DNA from: an uncultured Methylococcaceae bacterium
GTDB lineage: Bacteria > Pseudomonadota > Gammaproteobacteria > Methylococcales > Methylococcaceae
DNA length: 55,326 bases
Assembly (NCBI GenBank): GCA_903857165.1
Contig: CAIODU010000113.1
Location: 1 to 55,326 of the forward strand
Direction: 5' to 3'
Position numbers and translations under genes: made by a program. Positions 41,259-50,318 of this stretch are shown here, in pieces (position 1 is the first letter of the stretch; the number at the start of each line of letters is the position of its first letter). The notes under the pieces were generated by a model, which saw only the letters and a list, made by a program, of their open reading frames with translations, was not told where the DNA came from and made no database searches.

Positions 41259-43397
41259 ATGAACAAAACCGCGCTTCGCCTATTATTGAAGACTCTCGCC
41301 CGCTGGCTGTTTCGCGTTCGCATCGAAGGGGACTTGGGTCAATTGAACAACAAGCGGCTGTTGATCGTCGCCAATCACGAATCCTTTCTGGACGGGGTGT
41401 TGTTGGGCTTGTTCCTGCCCGTCAATCCCGTGTTCGTGGTGCATACCGCCATCGCTCAAAAGCGTTTCTTCAAGATGGTGCTTTCGTTCGTGGACTATCT
41501 GACGGTGGACCCAGCCAGCCCCATGGCGATGAAAAAGATTGTCCGCTTGGTGGAGGCGGGCCGCCCCGTGGTGATTTTCCCCGAGGGGCGAATCACCATC
41601 ACCGGTTCGCTGATGAAGGTTTACGATGGCCCCGCCTTTGTCGCCGCCAAGACCGGGGCAAGCGTGGTCCCGGTGCGCCTGGATGGCCCGGCCCGATCCT
41701 ATTTTAGCCGGCTGTCGGGCCGCTACCCGAAGCGTCTTTTCCCCCGGGTCACGCTTTCCGTGCAGCCGGCCACCACCGTGACCATGCCCGTGGGAGGCAA
41801 GGCCCGTGATCGCCGTCGGCAGGCCGGCGAGCATTTGCGCCGCATCATGCAAGAGATGATGTTTCGCTCGCGCCCGGCGCTGACTTTATTCTCTGCCTTC
41901 GTCGATGCCGGTTCTGTCTATGGTTGGGGCAGGGCAATGATGGAAGACATCCAAGGCGGCGAGAAATCCTACCGTGATTTATTGAAAATGTCCCTTGCCT
42001 TGGGCCGGTTGTCGGCCCGGCATACTGCCCGGAGTGAGAATGTGGGCGTGTTGCTGCCCAATCTCGCCACCACTTTCGGATTATTGTTCGGCTTGTCCGC
42101 GCAAGGCCGCATCCCCGCCTTGCTGAATTATTCCGCCGGGGCCGACGCGCTCTCCGCCGCGTGTGTCGCTGCTTGCGTGAAGACGGTGTTCACCTCGCGG
42201 GCATTCTTGGAGAAAGCCAAGCTAGGTTGGATACCGCAGGCGCTACCCGATGTTCGGATCATATTTCTGGAAGATTTAAAGACCGGATTGCGTTGGCAGG
42301 ATAAGGCATGGATAACCCTGGGGCTGCTATTCCCGCGTCTGGCAACGGGGACGGCGCAGCCTGACGATCCTGCCGTGGTGTTGTTCACTTCAGGCTCGGA
42401 GGGCCGTCCCAAGGGAGTGGTGCTGTCCCATCGGGCCATCCTGTCCAACATCGCGCAAATTTTGGCGGTGGTCGATTTCAGCGTGGAAGACAAAATGCTC
42501 AACGCGCTGCCGGTGTTCCATTCCTTTGGCCTGACGGTGGGCGGCCTGTTGCCCATCCTAGGCGGGGCCAATTTGTTCCTATATCCTTCACCCTTGCATT
42601 ACCGGGTCATTCCCGAGATCGTCTATGACCGCAATTGCACCGTGCTACTGGGCACCGGCACCTTTTTGGGGAATTATGCCAAACAGGCCCACCCTTATGA
42701 TTTTTATAGATTGCGCCATGTCGTTTCCGGTGCGGAGAAGCTGACGGAAACTGTGCGCGGGCTTTGGTTCGAGAAATTCGGCATCCGCATCCTCGACGGA
42801 TACGGCGCGACTGAAACCGCCCCGGTGCTGTCGGTCAACACGCCGATGGCCTACAAGACCGGCACGGTGGGGCAATTGCTGCCGGCGGTGGAGGGGCGCT
42901 TGGTGCCGGTTCCTGGCATTGAGTCCGGCGGCGAACTGCATGTGCGCGGACCCAACCTGATGCTGGGCTACTACCGCTTCGAAAAACCCGGCGTCATCGA
43001 ACCGCCCGTGTCGGAACTGGGCGAAGGTTGGTACGCCACTGGCGATATAGTGGACATCAATGCCGAAGGCTTCGTCACCATTGTGGGTCGCATCAAGCGT
43101 TTTGCCAAGGTCGCGGGGGAAATGATCTCGCTGGAGGCGGTGGAGCGCTTAGGTCTGGCCGCCTCGCCTGAAAGCCAACACGGCGCACTGGCCGTCCCCG
43201 ATGCGCAGAAAGGCGAAGCGATCATTCTCTGCACCACCGACCCCGAATTGACGCCCGACCGCTTGATCCAAACCGCGCGAACTCAAGGCTTTCCAGAATT
43301 GGCTGTCCCGCGCCGGATTGTATACTTAAGCGAATTGCCGTTGTTGGGTTCGGGGAAGGTGAATTACCCCAAGTTAAGGGAGATGGCGGGTGCATAA
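41259..43397 (+). CDS. aas: Aas-like bifunctional acyltransferase/acyl-ACP synthetase
   Basis: Re-acylates lysophospholipids at the inner membrane: the synthetase half charges ACP with fatty acid and the acyltransferase half transfers it. I start at ATG 41259, ten bases after AGGAG, giving 712 residues (E. coli Aas has 719). The PlsC-like acyltransferase has NHESFLDG (HxxxxD) near residue 38 and FPEGRITITGSLMKVYDGPA near 110. The AMP-forming synthetase has VLFTSGSEGRPKGVVLSHRA (about 378-397), LDGYGATETAPVLS, GEGWYATGDIVDINAEGFVT and GSGKVNYPKL. The MFS partner LplT is not adjacent. Confidence 0.94.
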   Translation: MNKTALRLLLKTLARWLFRVRIEGDLGQLNNKRLLIVANHESFLDGVLLGLFLPVNPVFVVHTAIAQKRFFKMVLSFVDYLTVDPASPMAMKKIVRLVEAGRPVVIFPEGRITITGSLMKVYDGPAFVAAKTGASVVPVRLDGPARSYFSRLSGRYPKRLFPRVTLSVQPATTVTMPVGGKARDRRRQAGEHLRRIMQEMMFRSRPALTLFSAFVDAGSVYGWGRAMMEDIQGGEKSYRDLLKMSLALGRLSARHTARSENVGVLLPNLATTFGLLFGLSAQGRIPALLNYSAGADALSAACVAACVKTVFTSRAFLEKAKLGWIPQALPDVRIIFLEDLKTGLRWQDKAWITLGLLFPRLATGTAQPDDPAVVLFTSGSEGRPKGVVLSHRAILSNIAQILAVVDFSVEDKMLNALPVFHSFGLTVGGLLPILGGANLFLYPSPLHYRVIPEIVYDRNCTVLLGTGTFLGNYAKQAHPYDFYRLRHVVSGAEKLTETVRGLWFEKFGIRILDGYGATETAPVLSVNTPMAYKTGTVGQLLPAVEGRLVPVPGIESGGELHVRGPNLMLGYYRFEKPGVIEPPVSELGEGWYATGDIVDINAEGFVTIVGRIKRFAKVAGEMISLEAVERLGLAASPESQHGALAVPDAQKGEAIILCTTDPELTPDRLIQTARTQGFPELAVPRRIVYLSELPLLGSGKVNYPKLREMAGA

Positions 43398-43422
43398 ACT
43401 GGGGGAATCCGTTCGGAAAGCG

Positions 43423-44481
43423 TCACAGTCTTCCCGTGCCTACCCTCCAGGATGCGCAACGTAACAAAAACAAACCTAGAAGCACCAGCACCAAACTGTT
43501 GGGTTCGGGGATTTCAGCCAGTAGGCTTCGGGCAATAATCGCATCGGCGGCGGTGGTCGGATGAATGCCATCCCAGAAGAAATAACCGCTTGCCGTGGTG
43601 GCATTGCCTACGCAGGCAGGATCAACCGCGCAGGGATCGGAGGCATTGGTCAAGCCGAAATTGGCGGGGTTGGCCACGATCTGATTAACCAGCCCAAATA
43701 TGTCGAAACGAGTCAGAACCAAGCCGGGATTCAATGAAACGCTGTCCAGCGCGGTATTCAATTGGCCATTCATCGTGGTCGTTAAATTTAGCGCCAGCGT
43801 AACGGCGGCAGGATCATTCAGGCTTTTAATCGCAGGGCTTACGCTCAAATCAGCGTTGTTCCAAACGACGAAATCCCGGCCTCCAGCGTTGTACAAGCTG
43901 GTCAACATGCCAACCATATTGGTGATGTAAGCATTGATGATGGCTGAGGCACTGCCACCCCCTGCAACTGCGGCAAAGGCATCGCGGACATCGTTGCCAC
44001 CCCCCTCAATGATATACAGCGCGCCGGCGGGGGCCGCAGGATGGCTTGCAAGAAATGTCGCCACCTGTGTAGGCAGCGGCAGGGGATATGAGCTATCGGT
44101 CGAACCGATACGGGCACCCCCAAAAGCATAATTATTGCCGCCCAATAATGACGGTGTTGCGCTGAACCCGGCCATTTGGGCGAATTGTTGAGACCAGACC
44201 GGGCCGTTGGAATAATTGTTCGAGGGCGTGTAGGGGTAGGTTGGCACATATTGCGCGTTGACCCCGTTCTGCCCGACCACAATCGGCACGGTGGTTCTTG
44301 GGCCACCGACGGTGTCGAATAAAATGGCATTGTTGCCGGAGTCGGCAAGGCTGTCGCCAAACACATAAAGACCGCTGTAGGGCAGTCCCCATGCCGAACC
44401 CGTCAGCGCAATGGCTAGCGCGGCTATGGAGAAAACAGAACGAATGTTAAAAATTCTAAAAATGTCCGACAAGTTGCCCAT
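43423..44481 (-). CDS. GDSL/SGNH hydrolase with PEP-CTERM sorting signal
   Basis: Start at ATG 44481, preceded by GAGGAT; 352 residues. After a signal peptide (SIAALAIALTGSAWG) comes a GDSL esterase/lipase domain: block I VFGDSLADSGNN with the catalytic Ser, NNYAFGGARIG (block II), IEGGGNDVRDAF (block III) and FFWDGIHPTTAADAIIA (block V, catalytic Asp and His). The C-terminus is a PEP-CTERM signal: IPEPNSLVLVLLGLFLL then RCASWR. It should therefore be processed by an exosortase and released or attached to the surface; no exosortase gene is in the window. Confidence 0.92.
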   Translation of the reverse strand: MGNLSDIFRIFNIRSVFSIAALAIALTGSAWGLPYSGLYVFGDSLADSGNNAILFDTVGGPRTTVPIVVGQNGVNAQYVPTYPYTPSNNYSNGPVWSQQFAQMAGFSATPSLLGGNNYAFGGARIGSTDSSYPLPLPTQVATFLASHPAAPAGALYIIEGGGNDVRDAFAAVAGGGSASAIINAYITNMVGMLTSLYNAGGRDFVVWNNADLSVSPAIKSLNDPAAVTLALNLTTTMNGQLNTALDSVSLNPGLVLTRFDIFGLVNQIVANPANFGLTNASDPCAVDPACVGNATTASGYFFWDGIHPTTAADAIIARSLLAEIPEPNSLVLVLLGLFLLRCASWRVGTGRL

Positions 44482-44679
44482 GGTATTTATCCTCACTGAA
44501 TCATTGATTAAAAAAACAGGCCGGGGGCTGAACTTAGGGATTGCCATACACCGGAACCACAATGTTAACCCACCCGCCAAGTTTTGTCTGTTTCCCAGTC
44601 TCCAGTCTGGCAGAACTCCAGCTTCCAAGCCCACGTTCCCAATCTGGGGCTTGGGAACGGGCATGATTAAATACAACAC

Positions 44680-44997
44680 TCAGTAACCCTGGAACAGAAA
44701 ATCCAGCGCATCGGTGATGACGGTTTGCCTATCCACTAGGGAAGCCAGCGGGTTTTTCAGTAGGCGCAAGGGAACGGCGGCTAGTTTTGGGGTTTCCATC
44801 AGGCACGCAACCCCTTCAATCTCAAATACGGGTGTCAAACGGTTGGGGAGCCGCTCGACGGGGAAGCTGTCCCGCCGACGCAATGGCACGACGACCCGCG
44901 TTTCCAGTCCGTGCAGCAAGTCGCTTTGCACATCAAGCAGATAAGGCACGGAACTCTGGTGCGGTCCGCTGTTGCGGTAGACATCGAACCGCGCCAT
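44680..44997 (-). CDS. ccdB: CcdB-family toxin
   Basis: A 105-residue protein starting MARFDVYRNSG, the classic CcdB opening. It continues PYLLDVQSDLLHGLETRVVV, PLRRRDSFP, RLPNRLTPVFEIEG and ends LASLVDRQTVITDALDFLFQ. CcdB toxins trap DNA gyrase. The C-terminal part that contacts gyrase in the F-plasmid protein is conserved in form (VITDALDFLFQGY). It starts one base after the ccdA stop, so the two are co-translated. Confidence 0.93.
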   Translation of the reverse strand: MARFDVYRNSGPHQSSVPYLLDVQSDLLHGLETRVVVPLRRRDSFPVERLPNRLTPVFEIEGVACLMETPKLAAVPLRLLKNPLASLVDRQTVITDALDFLFQGY

Positions 44998-44998
44998 C

Positions 44999-45238
44999 TT
45001 AAAAACTGCGCCATTCGTCCAGCGGCAAGCCTTCGGTTTCCACGCTGCGGTTGTACGCGGCGATGAATTCGGCATTTTCCTCCAACCAGCGACGTTCCCG
45101 CTCTTGGCGCACCAGTTTCCGCAGATATTGGTCGCAAGCTTGGGACAGGTTGATGCCCAAGGCTTTGGCTTCGCTCAACACGTCGGCGGAAAGGGTGATG
45201 TTGGTGGCTTTCTTGGGGGATGCAGGCATTGAATTCAT
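44999..45238 (-). CDS. ccdA: CcdA-family antitoxin
   Basis: A 79-residue protein with a ribbon-helix-helix N-terminus (KKATNITLSADVLSEAKALG, INLSQACDQYLRKLV) for operator binding. A flexible acidic C-terminus (ENAEFIAAYNRSVETEGLPL, DEWRSF) is the CcdB-wrapping segment, and its ending is characteristic of CcdA. It could also start at the Met three codons in. It forms a chromosomal ccdAB pair with the next gene. Confidence 0.93.
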   Translation of the reverse strand: MNSMPASPKKATNITLSADVLSEAKALGINLSQACDQYLRKLVRQERERRWLEENAEFIAAYNRSVETEGLPLDEWRSF

Positions 45239-45308
45239 GGCGAAACACCTTTAATGGCGGCTAATTATGCGCATAATAATCCAATATCAATTTTTATGCA
45301 ACGCCACG

Positions 45309-46331
45309 TCAACCCGCCATCAACACCACTTGCCCACAGGCCGCCGATTGCAAGATGGCTTCTATCGTCCGGCAATTGGCTTTGGCATCTGCAAAATTCA
45401 GCAAGGGGGTTTTGCCATTCAGCACGCAATCGCTGAAATGTTCGATTTCCAACACGAAATGGTCGGCCAAGGGCAATTTCTCCTCGCCGCCCTTGCCATC
45501 TTCCGTCCACCAGGAAATCACCGGCACATCTTCGGGCAAGCGCCACGCGGCATGGCATTTCACCCCGCCCTTGGTGCCGGTGACTTCATAAATGGACTGC
45601 CGCGCCCATTCGAAGCTGCAATCAAAATGCGCGCGTTTGCCTTCGCCAAAATCAATCACGCCGCTGGTGGTGATGTCCGCGCCGCTTTCGACATATTTGG
45701 CGATGGCCGTCACTGCGACGGGCGGCACGTCAAAACACCAGAGGGCGGAATGGATCGCATAAGGCCCGATGTCCCACATCGCCCCGCCACCCTTGGACAC
45801 ATCTTCGGCCAGCCGATAGAGGCGGGCCGGGCGCATCATGAACGAATAGCTGGACCGCACCGAGCGGACTTCGCCGATGATGCCGGAGGCAATCAACTCT
45901 TGCACCCTGGCATGTTGCGGGTGAAAGCGGTACATGAAACCTTCCATCACGGTCACGCCATGCTCCTTGGCCGCGTATTCGATGGCTTCGATATCAAGAA
46001 CCGTCAGCGCCATCGGCTTTTCAACCAACAGATGTTTGCCCGCCCGGATGGCACGCAAGGCCCATTCCTCATGTTCGTGGTTGGCCATGGGCAGATAGAC
46101 CGCTTGGACATCGGCGTCGGCAAGCAGTGCGTTTAAATCGTCATAAGCCCGCACACCGTGTTGATCCGGGGCGTATTTCGCCAAGGTTTCGGCGGCCGCA
46201 CCGGGCCTACGGCTGGCGATGGCAACCAGTTCGGCATTGGACGCTTGGATGATGGAGGGTATCATGCGTTCGTTGATGCGGGCCGCGCCAAGTATGCCAA
46301 GGCGCAGCTTTGGGGTCGTGGTCATGGTCAT
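45309..46331 (-). CDS. Gfo/Idh/MocA family NAD(P)-dependent oxidoreductase
   Basis: Start at ATG 46331 or 46325 (MTMTTTPKLRLGILGAARIN); 340 residues. The N-terminal Rossmann fold has the GILGAARIN nucleotide loop. The family's EKPMALT motif (Lys-Pro, about residues 97-103) and EGFMYRFHPQH follow. The GFO_IDH_MocA C-terminal domain contains GGGAMWDIGPYAIHSALWCF, with the catalytic Asp and His. Substrates in this family are mostly sugars or inositols; a dehydrogenase role on trans-diols is also known. The substrate here is unknown. It stands alone downstream of rsfS. Confidence 0.9.
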   Translation of the reverse strand: MTMTTTPKLRLGILGAARINERMIPSIIQASNAELVAIASRRPGAAAETLAKYAPDQHGVRAYDDLNALLADADVQAVYLPMANHEHEEWALRAIRAGKHLLVEKPMALTVLDIEAIEYAAKEHGVTVMEGFMYRFHPQHARVQELIASGIIGEVRSVRSSYSFMMRPARLYRLAEDVSKGGGAMWDIGPYAIHSALWCFDVPPVAVTAIAKYVESGADITTSGVIDFGEGKRAHFDCSFEWARQSIYEVTGTKGGVKCHAAWRLPEDVPVISWWTEDGKGGEEKLPLADHFVLEIEHFSDCVLNGKTPLLNFADAKANCRTIEAILQSAACGQVVLMAG

Positions 46332-46415
46332 GGTTGGTTTCCGTGGTGCTTGAGTGTTGGTTTTAATGCGTACATGATAGACGCTAGGTTCAGGCGTAGG
46401 GGGGCAGACGGTTTT

Positions 46416-46493
46416 GGGAACCCCAAGCACCAGCTTGGGTATGTGGTTTGGGGTTCCGTCGGCCCCATGCCCAAGCTGGTGCTTGGGGTTCCC
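46416..46493. repeat. 24-bp perfect inverted repeat between rsfS and the oxidoreductase
   Basis: GGGAACCCCAAGCACCAGCT... (46416-46439) and its exact complement (46470-46493) with a 30-base loop. It belongs to the dispersed GGGAACC / AAGCTTGGG type also seen near 13010, 44630 and 53900. Confidence 0.85.
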
Positions 46494-46583
46494 AGTCTGC
46501 GGTTCCCTCGATGTCGTAGGTCGGCAACCCTTTGCCGACGTGGGTCCCGCGCCGAGCGTGAACGGTCCGGTGCGTGACATTGG

Positions 46584-46940
46584 TCAATAATTGACGGAAA
46601 CCATGGCGGGTTCTGTGAAATCCCCCTGCCACAGCTTTTCCAATTGATAAAACTCGCGGGTTTGCGGTTTCATGACATGGATGATGGCATCGCCAAGATC
46701 AACCAAGACCCATTCCCCGGTGTTTTCGCCTTCCACACCGATGGGCGTGAGATGGTTCTCCTTCATTCTTTCCACCACACGGCCGGCGAGGGACACCACA
46801 TGCCGGTCGGACGTGCCGCTGGCGATGACCATGTAATCGGTGATGTTGGTTTTGTCCCTGACATCTATCACCTTGATGTCGTTGCCTTTGCCGTCGTCCA
46901 GTGCGGACAGCGCGAGAGTCAGTATTTGGTTGCTTTGCAT
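46584..46940 (-). CDS. rsfS: Ribosomal silencing factor RsfS
   Basis: A 118-residue RsfS/Iojap protein that binds uL14 on the 50S subunit and blocks joining of subunits in starvation. Conserved blocks: DDGKGNDIKVIDVRDKTNIT, DYMVIASGTSDRHVVSLAGR, GEWVLVDLGDAIIHVM and REFYQLEKLW. Length and ending are normal. The usual neighbours nadD and rlmH are not beside it here. Confidence 0.97.
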   Translation of the reverse strand: MQSNQILTLALSALDDGKGNDIKVIDVRDKTNITDYMVIASGTSDRHVVSLAGRVVERMKENHLTPIGVEGENTGEWVLVDLGDAIIHVMKPQTREFYQLEKLWQGDFTEPAMVSVNY

Positions 46941-47341
46941 TGCCTAGGTTTCGATTGCCGGTGTGATGTAAGGGGGTTGATGTCGATCAAAAAGCCGAAT
47001 TATGCGGACTTGCAACAATCAAAATGCCAGAACCTGTCCGATAAATCAACCCGACAAACGCAATCGGGTATGCAGGGGGAGTGCAAGGCTTTCGTGGACG
47101 ATTCTTTTGGTGGATTCATTATTGGAAATCACCCAAGCGGTATTTTGGGGAAAAAACGGGGAAAATGTTGGGGAATGTGCCATGGAATCATAAGCTTTGC
47201 TGTCAGAAAATATTTAATGCCTTCAACAGGCTTGCAATTGATTCGGTGAAAATGTTAGCATCAGGCAAATTCAGATTGGGCGGTTTTTGATAAAATTAAA
47301 CGAGTCCTTCTTTCTAACTTAGTTTCACGGGAGTAGCGCAC
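46941..47341. other. Gene-free stretch upstream of the HPr-rel-A cluster
   Basis: 400 bp between divergently oriented rsfS and the cluster. It should hold both promoters. One AT-rich segment with TTTGATAAAATTAA (about 47284-47300) could be part of the cluster promoter. Short frames here have no supporting signals. Confidence 0.5.
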
Positions 47342-47821
47342 ATGAACGATGGGAAATTAATTGACGAAACGGAAGCCTTGCCGCTTGTAAATAATGCCAG
47401 CAAAACAACGCTTGCCCCGGAAGGCCGGCAAGGTTTGGATCAACGGCGGCGGCGTCTGCTGCGCGGGGCGGCAGGGATTGCCCCGGTGGTGCTGACTTTG
47501 CGTAGCGGGGCGTTGGCGGCTTCGTCTTGCACAGGTGTGAGACTAAGGACCAATACCGATGTGAATGCCCAATTCACAGATACATCAGGCACCGTAGTTG
47601 CGGGAGACACATGCGTCATAGTATCAGACGAATTGCTCTGTCCACCCAATAAAATAAGGGCCGGGGCAAGCGGAGGGTATACTACAGTTACAGCTACGAT
47701 ACCAACGGTACCGGCTTCGCCAGCTTGGCAATGCAAAAATGCAACTGGGACCGATTTTGTGAGTAAAACAAATGTGGCGATACTCAGTAGCACTTCGGCT
47801 AGTTCACTTAATATTGTATAA
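47342..47821 (+). CDS. Exported protein heading the HPr-rel-A cluster (possible substrate)
   Basis: A 159-residue protein with GGGAG upstream. The first 40 residues are polar, then a twin-arginine-like signal RRRRLLRGAAGIAPVVLTL ending in GALAASS. The mature part of about 95 residues has four cysteines (SSCTG, GDTCVIV, LLCPPN, WQCKNA) and is rich in Thr, Ser and Ala, with a Ser/Thr-rich end (SSTSASSLNIV). I recognise no family. Its position 20 bp before the PqqD-like gene suggests that it is the substrate modified by the cluster or its exported product; this is inference. Confidence 0.65.
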   Translation: MNDGKLIDETEALPLVNNASKTTLAPEGRQGLDQRRRRLLRGAAGIAPVVLTLRSGALAASSCTGVRLRTNTDVNAQFTDTSGTVVAGDTCVIVSDELLCPPNKIRAGASGGYTTVTATIPTVPASPAWQCKNATGTDFVSKTNVAILSSTSASSLNIV

Positions 47822-47841
47822 TAGACTTCCATAGGTTCTTA

Positions 47842-48159
47842 ATGCAGGTTTTTTTTGGTTCAAAGACCCTGCTTTTGATGTCCGCAGGTAAGGAGTTAGT
47901 TTGGCAAACGTGGGACAATGTTTATATTGTGTATCAGGCTTCCTCTGCGGAAACCCATTTATTCAACGAAACCACCGAATTGATTTTGAAGTCCTTGAAA
48001 CATCAGCCATTGACTAGGGAGGAACTCAACAATTGCGTAGTGGCATCCCTTGGAATCACCGGAAGTGAATTGTTGGCTGAGGATATGGAATTTGCCGTCA
48101 GTCGATTAGTGGAGTTGGGCATTATTGATTGGTCGGCTGATGTCGAAACCGGCCCATGA
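47842..48159 (+). CDS. HPr-rel-A system PqqD-family protein
   Basis: A 105-residue PqqD-like protein. The fold is visible as beta segments (LVWQTWDNVYIVYQASSAET), then HLFNETTELILKSL, where the hydrophobic helix follows the typical L-F/L-N-x-T/S motif, then helices (REELNNCVVASLG, LLAEDMEFAVSRLVELGIID). PqqD-like domains bind leader peptides in many peptide-modification pathways (RRE). It overlaps the kinase gene by ATGA. An ATG at 47878 is an alternative start. Confidence 0.85.
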   Translation: MQVFFGSKTLLLMSAGKELVWQTWDNVYIVYQASSAETHLFNETTELILKSLKHQPLTREELNNCVVASLGITGSELLAEDMEFAVSRLVELGIIDWSADVETGP

Positions 48160-49073
48160 GGGTTGGCGAATTGATGCAAGGGGAATTGGAAAGTCGTCTG
48201 GCCGGTAAGGGATTAACCGTTCAGCTTGGCCCCTTCAATATCAGAATCCAAACGGATGTTGCGCCATTCCCCCTGCTTATCCACCAACTTTATCAGTCTT
48301 ACCGATTGACACCGACGGATGAAATTGGCGACTTTAACGTTCGAATTGCAAGGCCTAAAAGTCTGCGTCGATGGTTTCGGCAGCAGATATTTTTTTCCGT
48401 GGATGGTCGCTCTCCATTTGCCCCCTATTCCATCGAACATTCCTTTCCCGCCCTTGAATGGGGCATCAACTGGTGCATAGCCACCCGCGCCCACCATCTC
48501 CTAATGCTACACTCGGCGGTTGTCGAGCGCAATGGCAATGCCATTTTGTTTCCCGCTTGGCCTGGCCATGGCAAATCCACCTTATGCACCGCACTGGTTT
48601 TTTCCGGCTGGCGGCTTTTATCCGATGAATTTGGCCTAGTGCGCCCCGAGGATGGCTTATTGCTGCCGATACCCCGGCTGATTCCGCTGAAGAACGAATC
48701 CATAGACGTGATCAAAAACTTTAGGCCGGAGGCGGTCATTGGCCCTTCTTTCCTAAAAACCCGCAAAGGCACCGTGGCCCATGTCATACCGCCCGAGGAC
48801 AGTATTTTAAGATCGCAGGAACCGGCCAAGCCCCGTTGGTTGATTTTCCCGCGTTGGGTTGCGGGTGCGCCGCTTAGTTTGGAACCCATCCCTAAAAGCC
48901 AAGCTTTCTTGATGGTGGCCACCAATGCCTTTAATTATGAAGTGTTGGACCAAACTGCCTTCCGGCTCGTCACCGACATGGTGAAGGCTTGTGACTGTCA
49001 CTCACTGGTGTATTCCGACCTCAGCGAGGCAGTCGCCGCCATCGACGCATTGACACGGCCCACCGATGGGTAA
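48156..49073 (+). CDS. HprK-related kinase A
   Basis: A 305-residue member of the HPr-kinase-like family. P-loop FPAWPGHGKSTLCTALVFSG (about residues 130-149), then WRLLSDEFGLV with the acidic residues expected after the P-loop. The sequence before it (LLMLHSAVVERNGNAILF) has the conserved H-S/A-A that precedes the kinase core. True HprK phosphorylates HPr on serine; no HPr gene is nearby. HprK-like enzymes in some lasso-peptide clusters phosphorylate the peptide, so an exported protein or peptide substrate is a fair hypothesis. Overlaps both neighbours, so tightly co-translated. Confidence 0.87.
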   Translation: MRVGELMQGELESRLAGKGLTVQLGPFNIRIQTDVAPFPLLIHQLYQSYRLTPTDEIGDFNVRIARPKSLRRWFRQQIFFSVDGRSPFAPYSIEHSFPALEWGINWCIATRAHHLLMLHSAVVERNGNAILFPAWPGHGKSTLCTALVFSGWRLLSDEFGLVRPEDGLLLPIPRLIPLKNESIDVIKNFRPEAVIGPSFLKTRKGTVAHVIPPEDSILRSQEPAKPRWLIFPRWVAGAPLSLEPIPKSQAFLMVATNAFNYEVLDQTAFRLVTDMVKACDCHSLVYSDLSEAVAAIDALTRPTDG

Positions 49074-50211
49074 AGTGTCCTTGCAAACCGCCAGGGCAAA
49101 TCAAATATTGCTCGATGCCATCCTAACGCCGGAGAAACTCCCCTCCCTTCCGCCGGCAGACTGGGATTTGCTCATTCGCGTAGCCCGCCGCGTCAGATTG
49201 CTTGGCCGCTTGGAAGCCGACTTGTCCAACGCAGGTCTGCTAGGCATGATTCCGGCCAAGGCAGCGGAACATTTGCGGGCGGCGCGTAACGTGATCGAAC
49301 ATCGCAGGACTTTGGTGACCTGGGAAGTCAACCGCTTGCTCTGGGCGCTTAAGGGAACCGATGTCCCCATCATCTTGCTCAAGGGTGCTGCCTACATGGT
49401 GGCCGGTCTGCCCCCTGCGCCTGGCAGACTGTTTGCCGATGTCGATTTACTGGTCCCGGAAGAACGGGTTGCCGGGATTGAGGAAAAATTAGTCTCCAAG
49501 GGATGGTTTAAGATGGAAATCGACCCCTACGATGACCGCTACTACCGGGTTTGGATGCATGAAATCCCGCCGCTACGACACCGGGAGCGTGGCACTGAAA
49601 TCGATATCCACCATCGGATTCTGCCTAGGACAAGCCGCCTCAAGCCTGATCCGGCGTTGTTGTTTGAAGCGGCATTGCCGCTTGCCGACCCGCGTTTGCG
49701 CATCTTGGCACCTGCCGATTTGGTGCTGCATTCCGTGGTCCATTTGTTTTTGGAGGGCGACCCCACTGAAGGCTTGCGGTTTAGGGATTTGCTGGACCTT
49801 CACCTGCTGCTAGGTCATTATGGACAGGCACCGGGTTTCTGGGAAGGCGTGGTGCCCCGTGCATGCCGTCTTGGCTTGGCGCGTCCCCTGTATTATGGCC
49901 TGCGATTCACGCAACATTTTTTTGCCACCGGCATCCCGAAAACAGTCCTAGATGAAATCAACCGTCTACGCCCCGTCTGGCCGATCCGTGCATTGATGGA
50001 TTTTCTAGTCCCGTTGGCTATATTGCCCGGTCACCCCGACCACCCCAATCGGTTGGCAAGCTTGGCACGTTGGCTACTGTACATCCGCGCCCACTGGCTG
50101 AAAATGCCGCCGGTGATGTTAGTGCGGCATTTGTCGTACAAAGCCTACCTAAGATTTCGCGGCATCAACAAAAAGGTCGACTTGGCCCAGCTTGACCTTA
50201 GGCAGCAATAA
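49066..50211 (+). CDS. Nucleotidyltransferase-family protein of the HPr-rel-A cluster
   Basis: A 381-residue protein of the NTP_transf_5 type. The centre has the active-site pattern: PIILLKGAAYMVAGLPP, then RLFADVDLLVPEERV with D-x-D (about residues 125-127), and the third acidic site in GTEIDIHHRIL (about 178-188). Helical C-terminal domain with LHSVVHLFLEGD and LRFRDLLDLHLLL. It probably transfers a nucleotide to a protein or small-molecule acceptor. It overlaps the kinase gene by eight bases and ends the four-gene unit. Confidence 0.85.
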   Translation: MGKVSLQTARANQILLDAILTPEKLPSLPPADWDLLIRVARRVRLLGRLEADLSNAGLLGMIPAKAAEHLRAARNVIEHRRTLVTWEVNRLLWALKGTDVPIILLKGAAYMVAGLPPAPGRLFADVDLLVPEERVAGIEEKLVSKGWFKMEIDPYDDRYYRVWMHEIPPLRHRERGTEIDIHHRILPRTSRLKPDPALLFEAALPLADPRLRILAPADLVLHSVVHLFLEGDPTEGLRFRDLLDLHLLLGHYGQAPGFWEGVVPRACRLGLARPLYYGLRFTQHFFATGIPKTVLDEINRLRPVWPIRALMDFLVPLAILPGHPDHPNRLASLARWLLYIRAHWLKMPPVMLVRHLSYKAYLRFRGINKKVDLAQLDLRQQ

Positions 50212-50318
50212 GCAAAGGGCTTGGCTAAACACTCCCCGAATGGTTTACACTAAGCACCTTTTGGCGCATCCTGTGAGAATCGTTCTTTGGTCCAACCATC
50301 CTAAGCGAGAGAGAAAAA

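Noticed and set aside
40964-41323. A 119-codon minus-strand frame between ntrB and aas
   Set aside because: It overlaps the aas start, the terminator-like hairpin and the possible NtrC sites, and has no recognisable domain or ribosome site.
46644-47249. A 201-codon plus-strand frame over rsfS and the gap behind it
   Set aside because: Antisense to rsfS for its first half; the remainder has no coding character.
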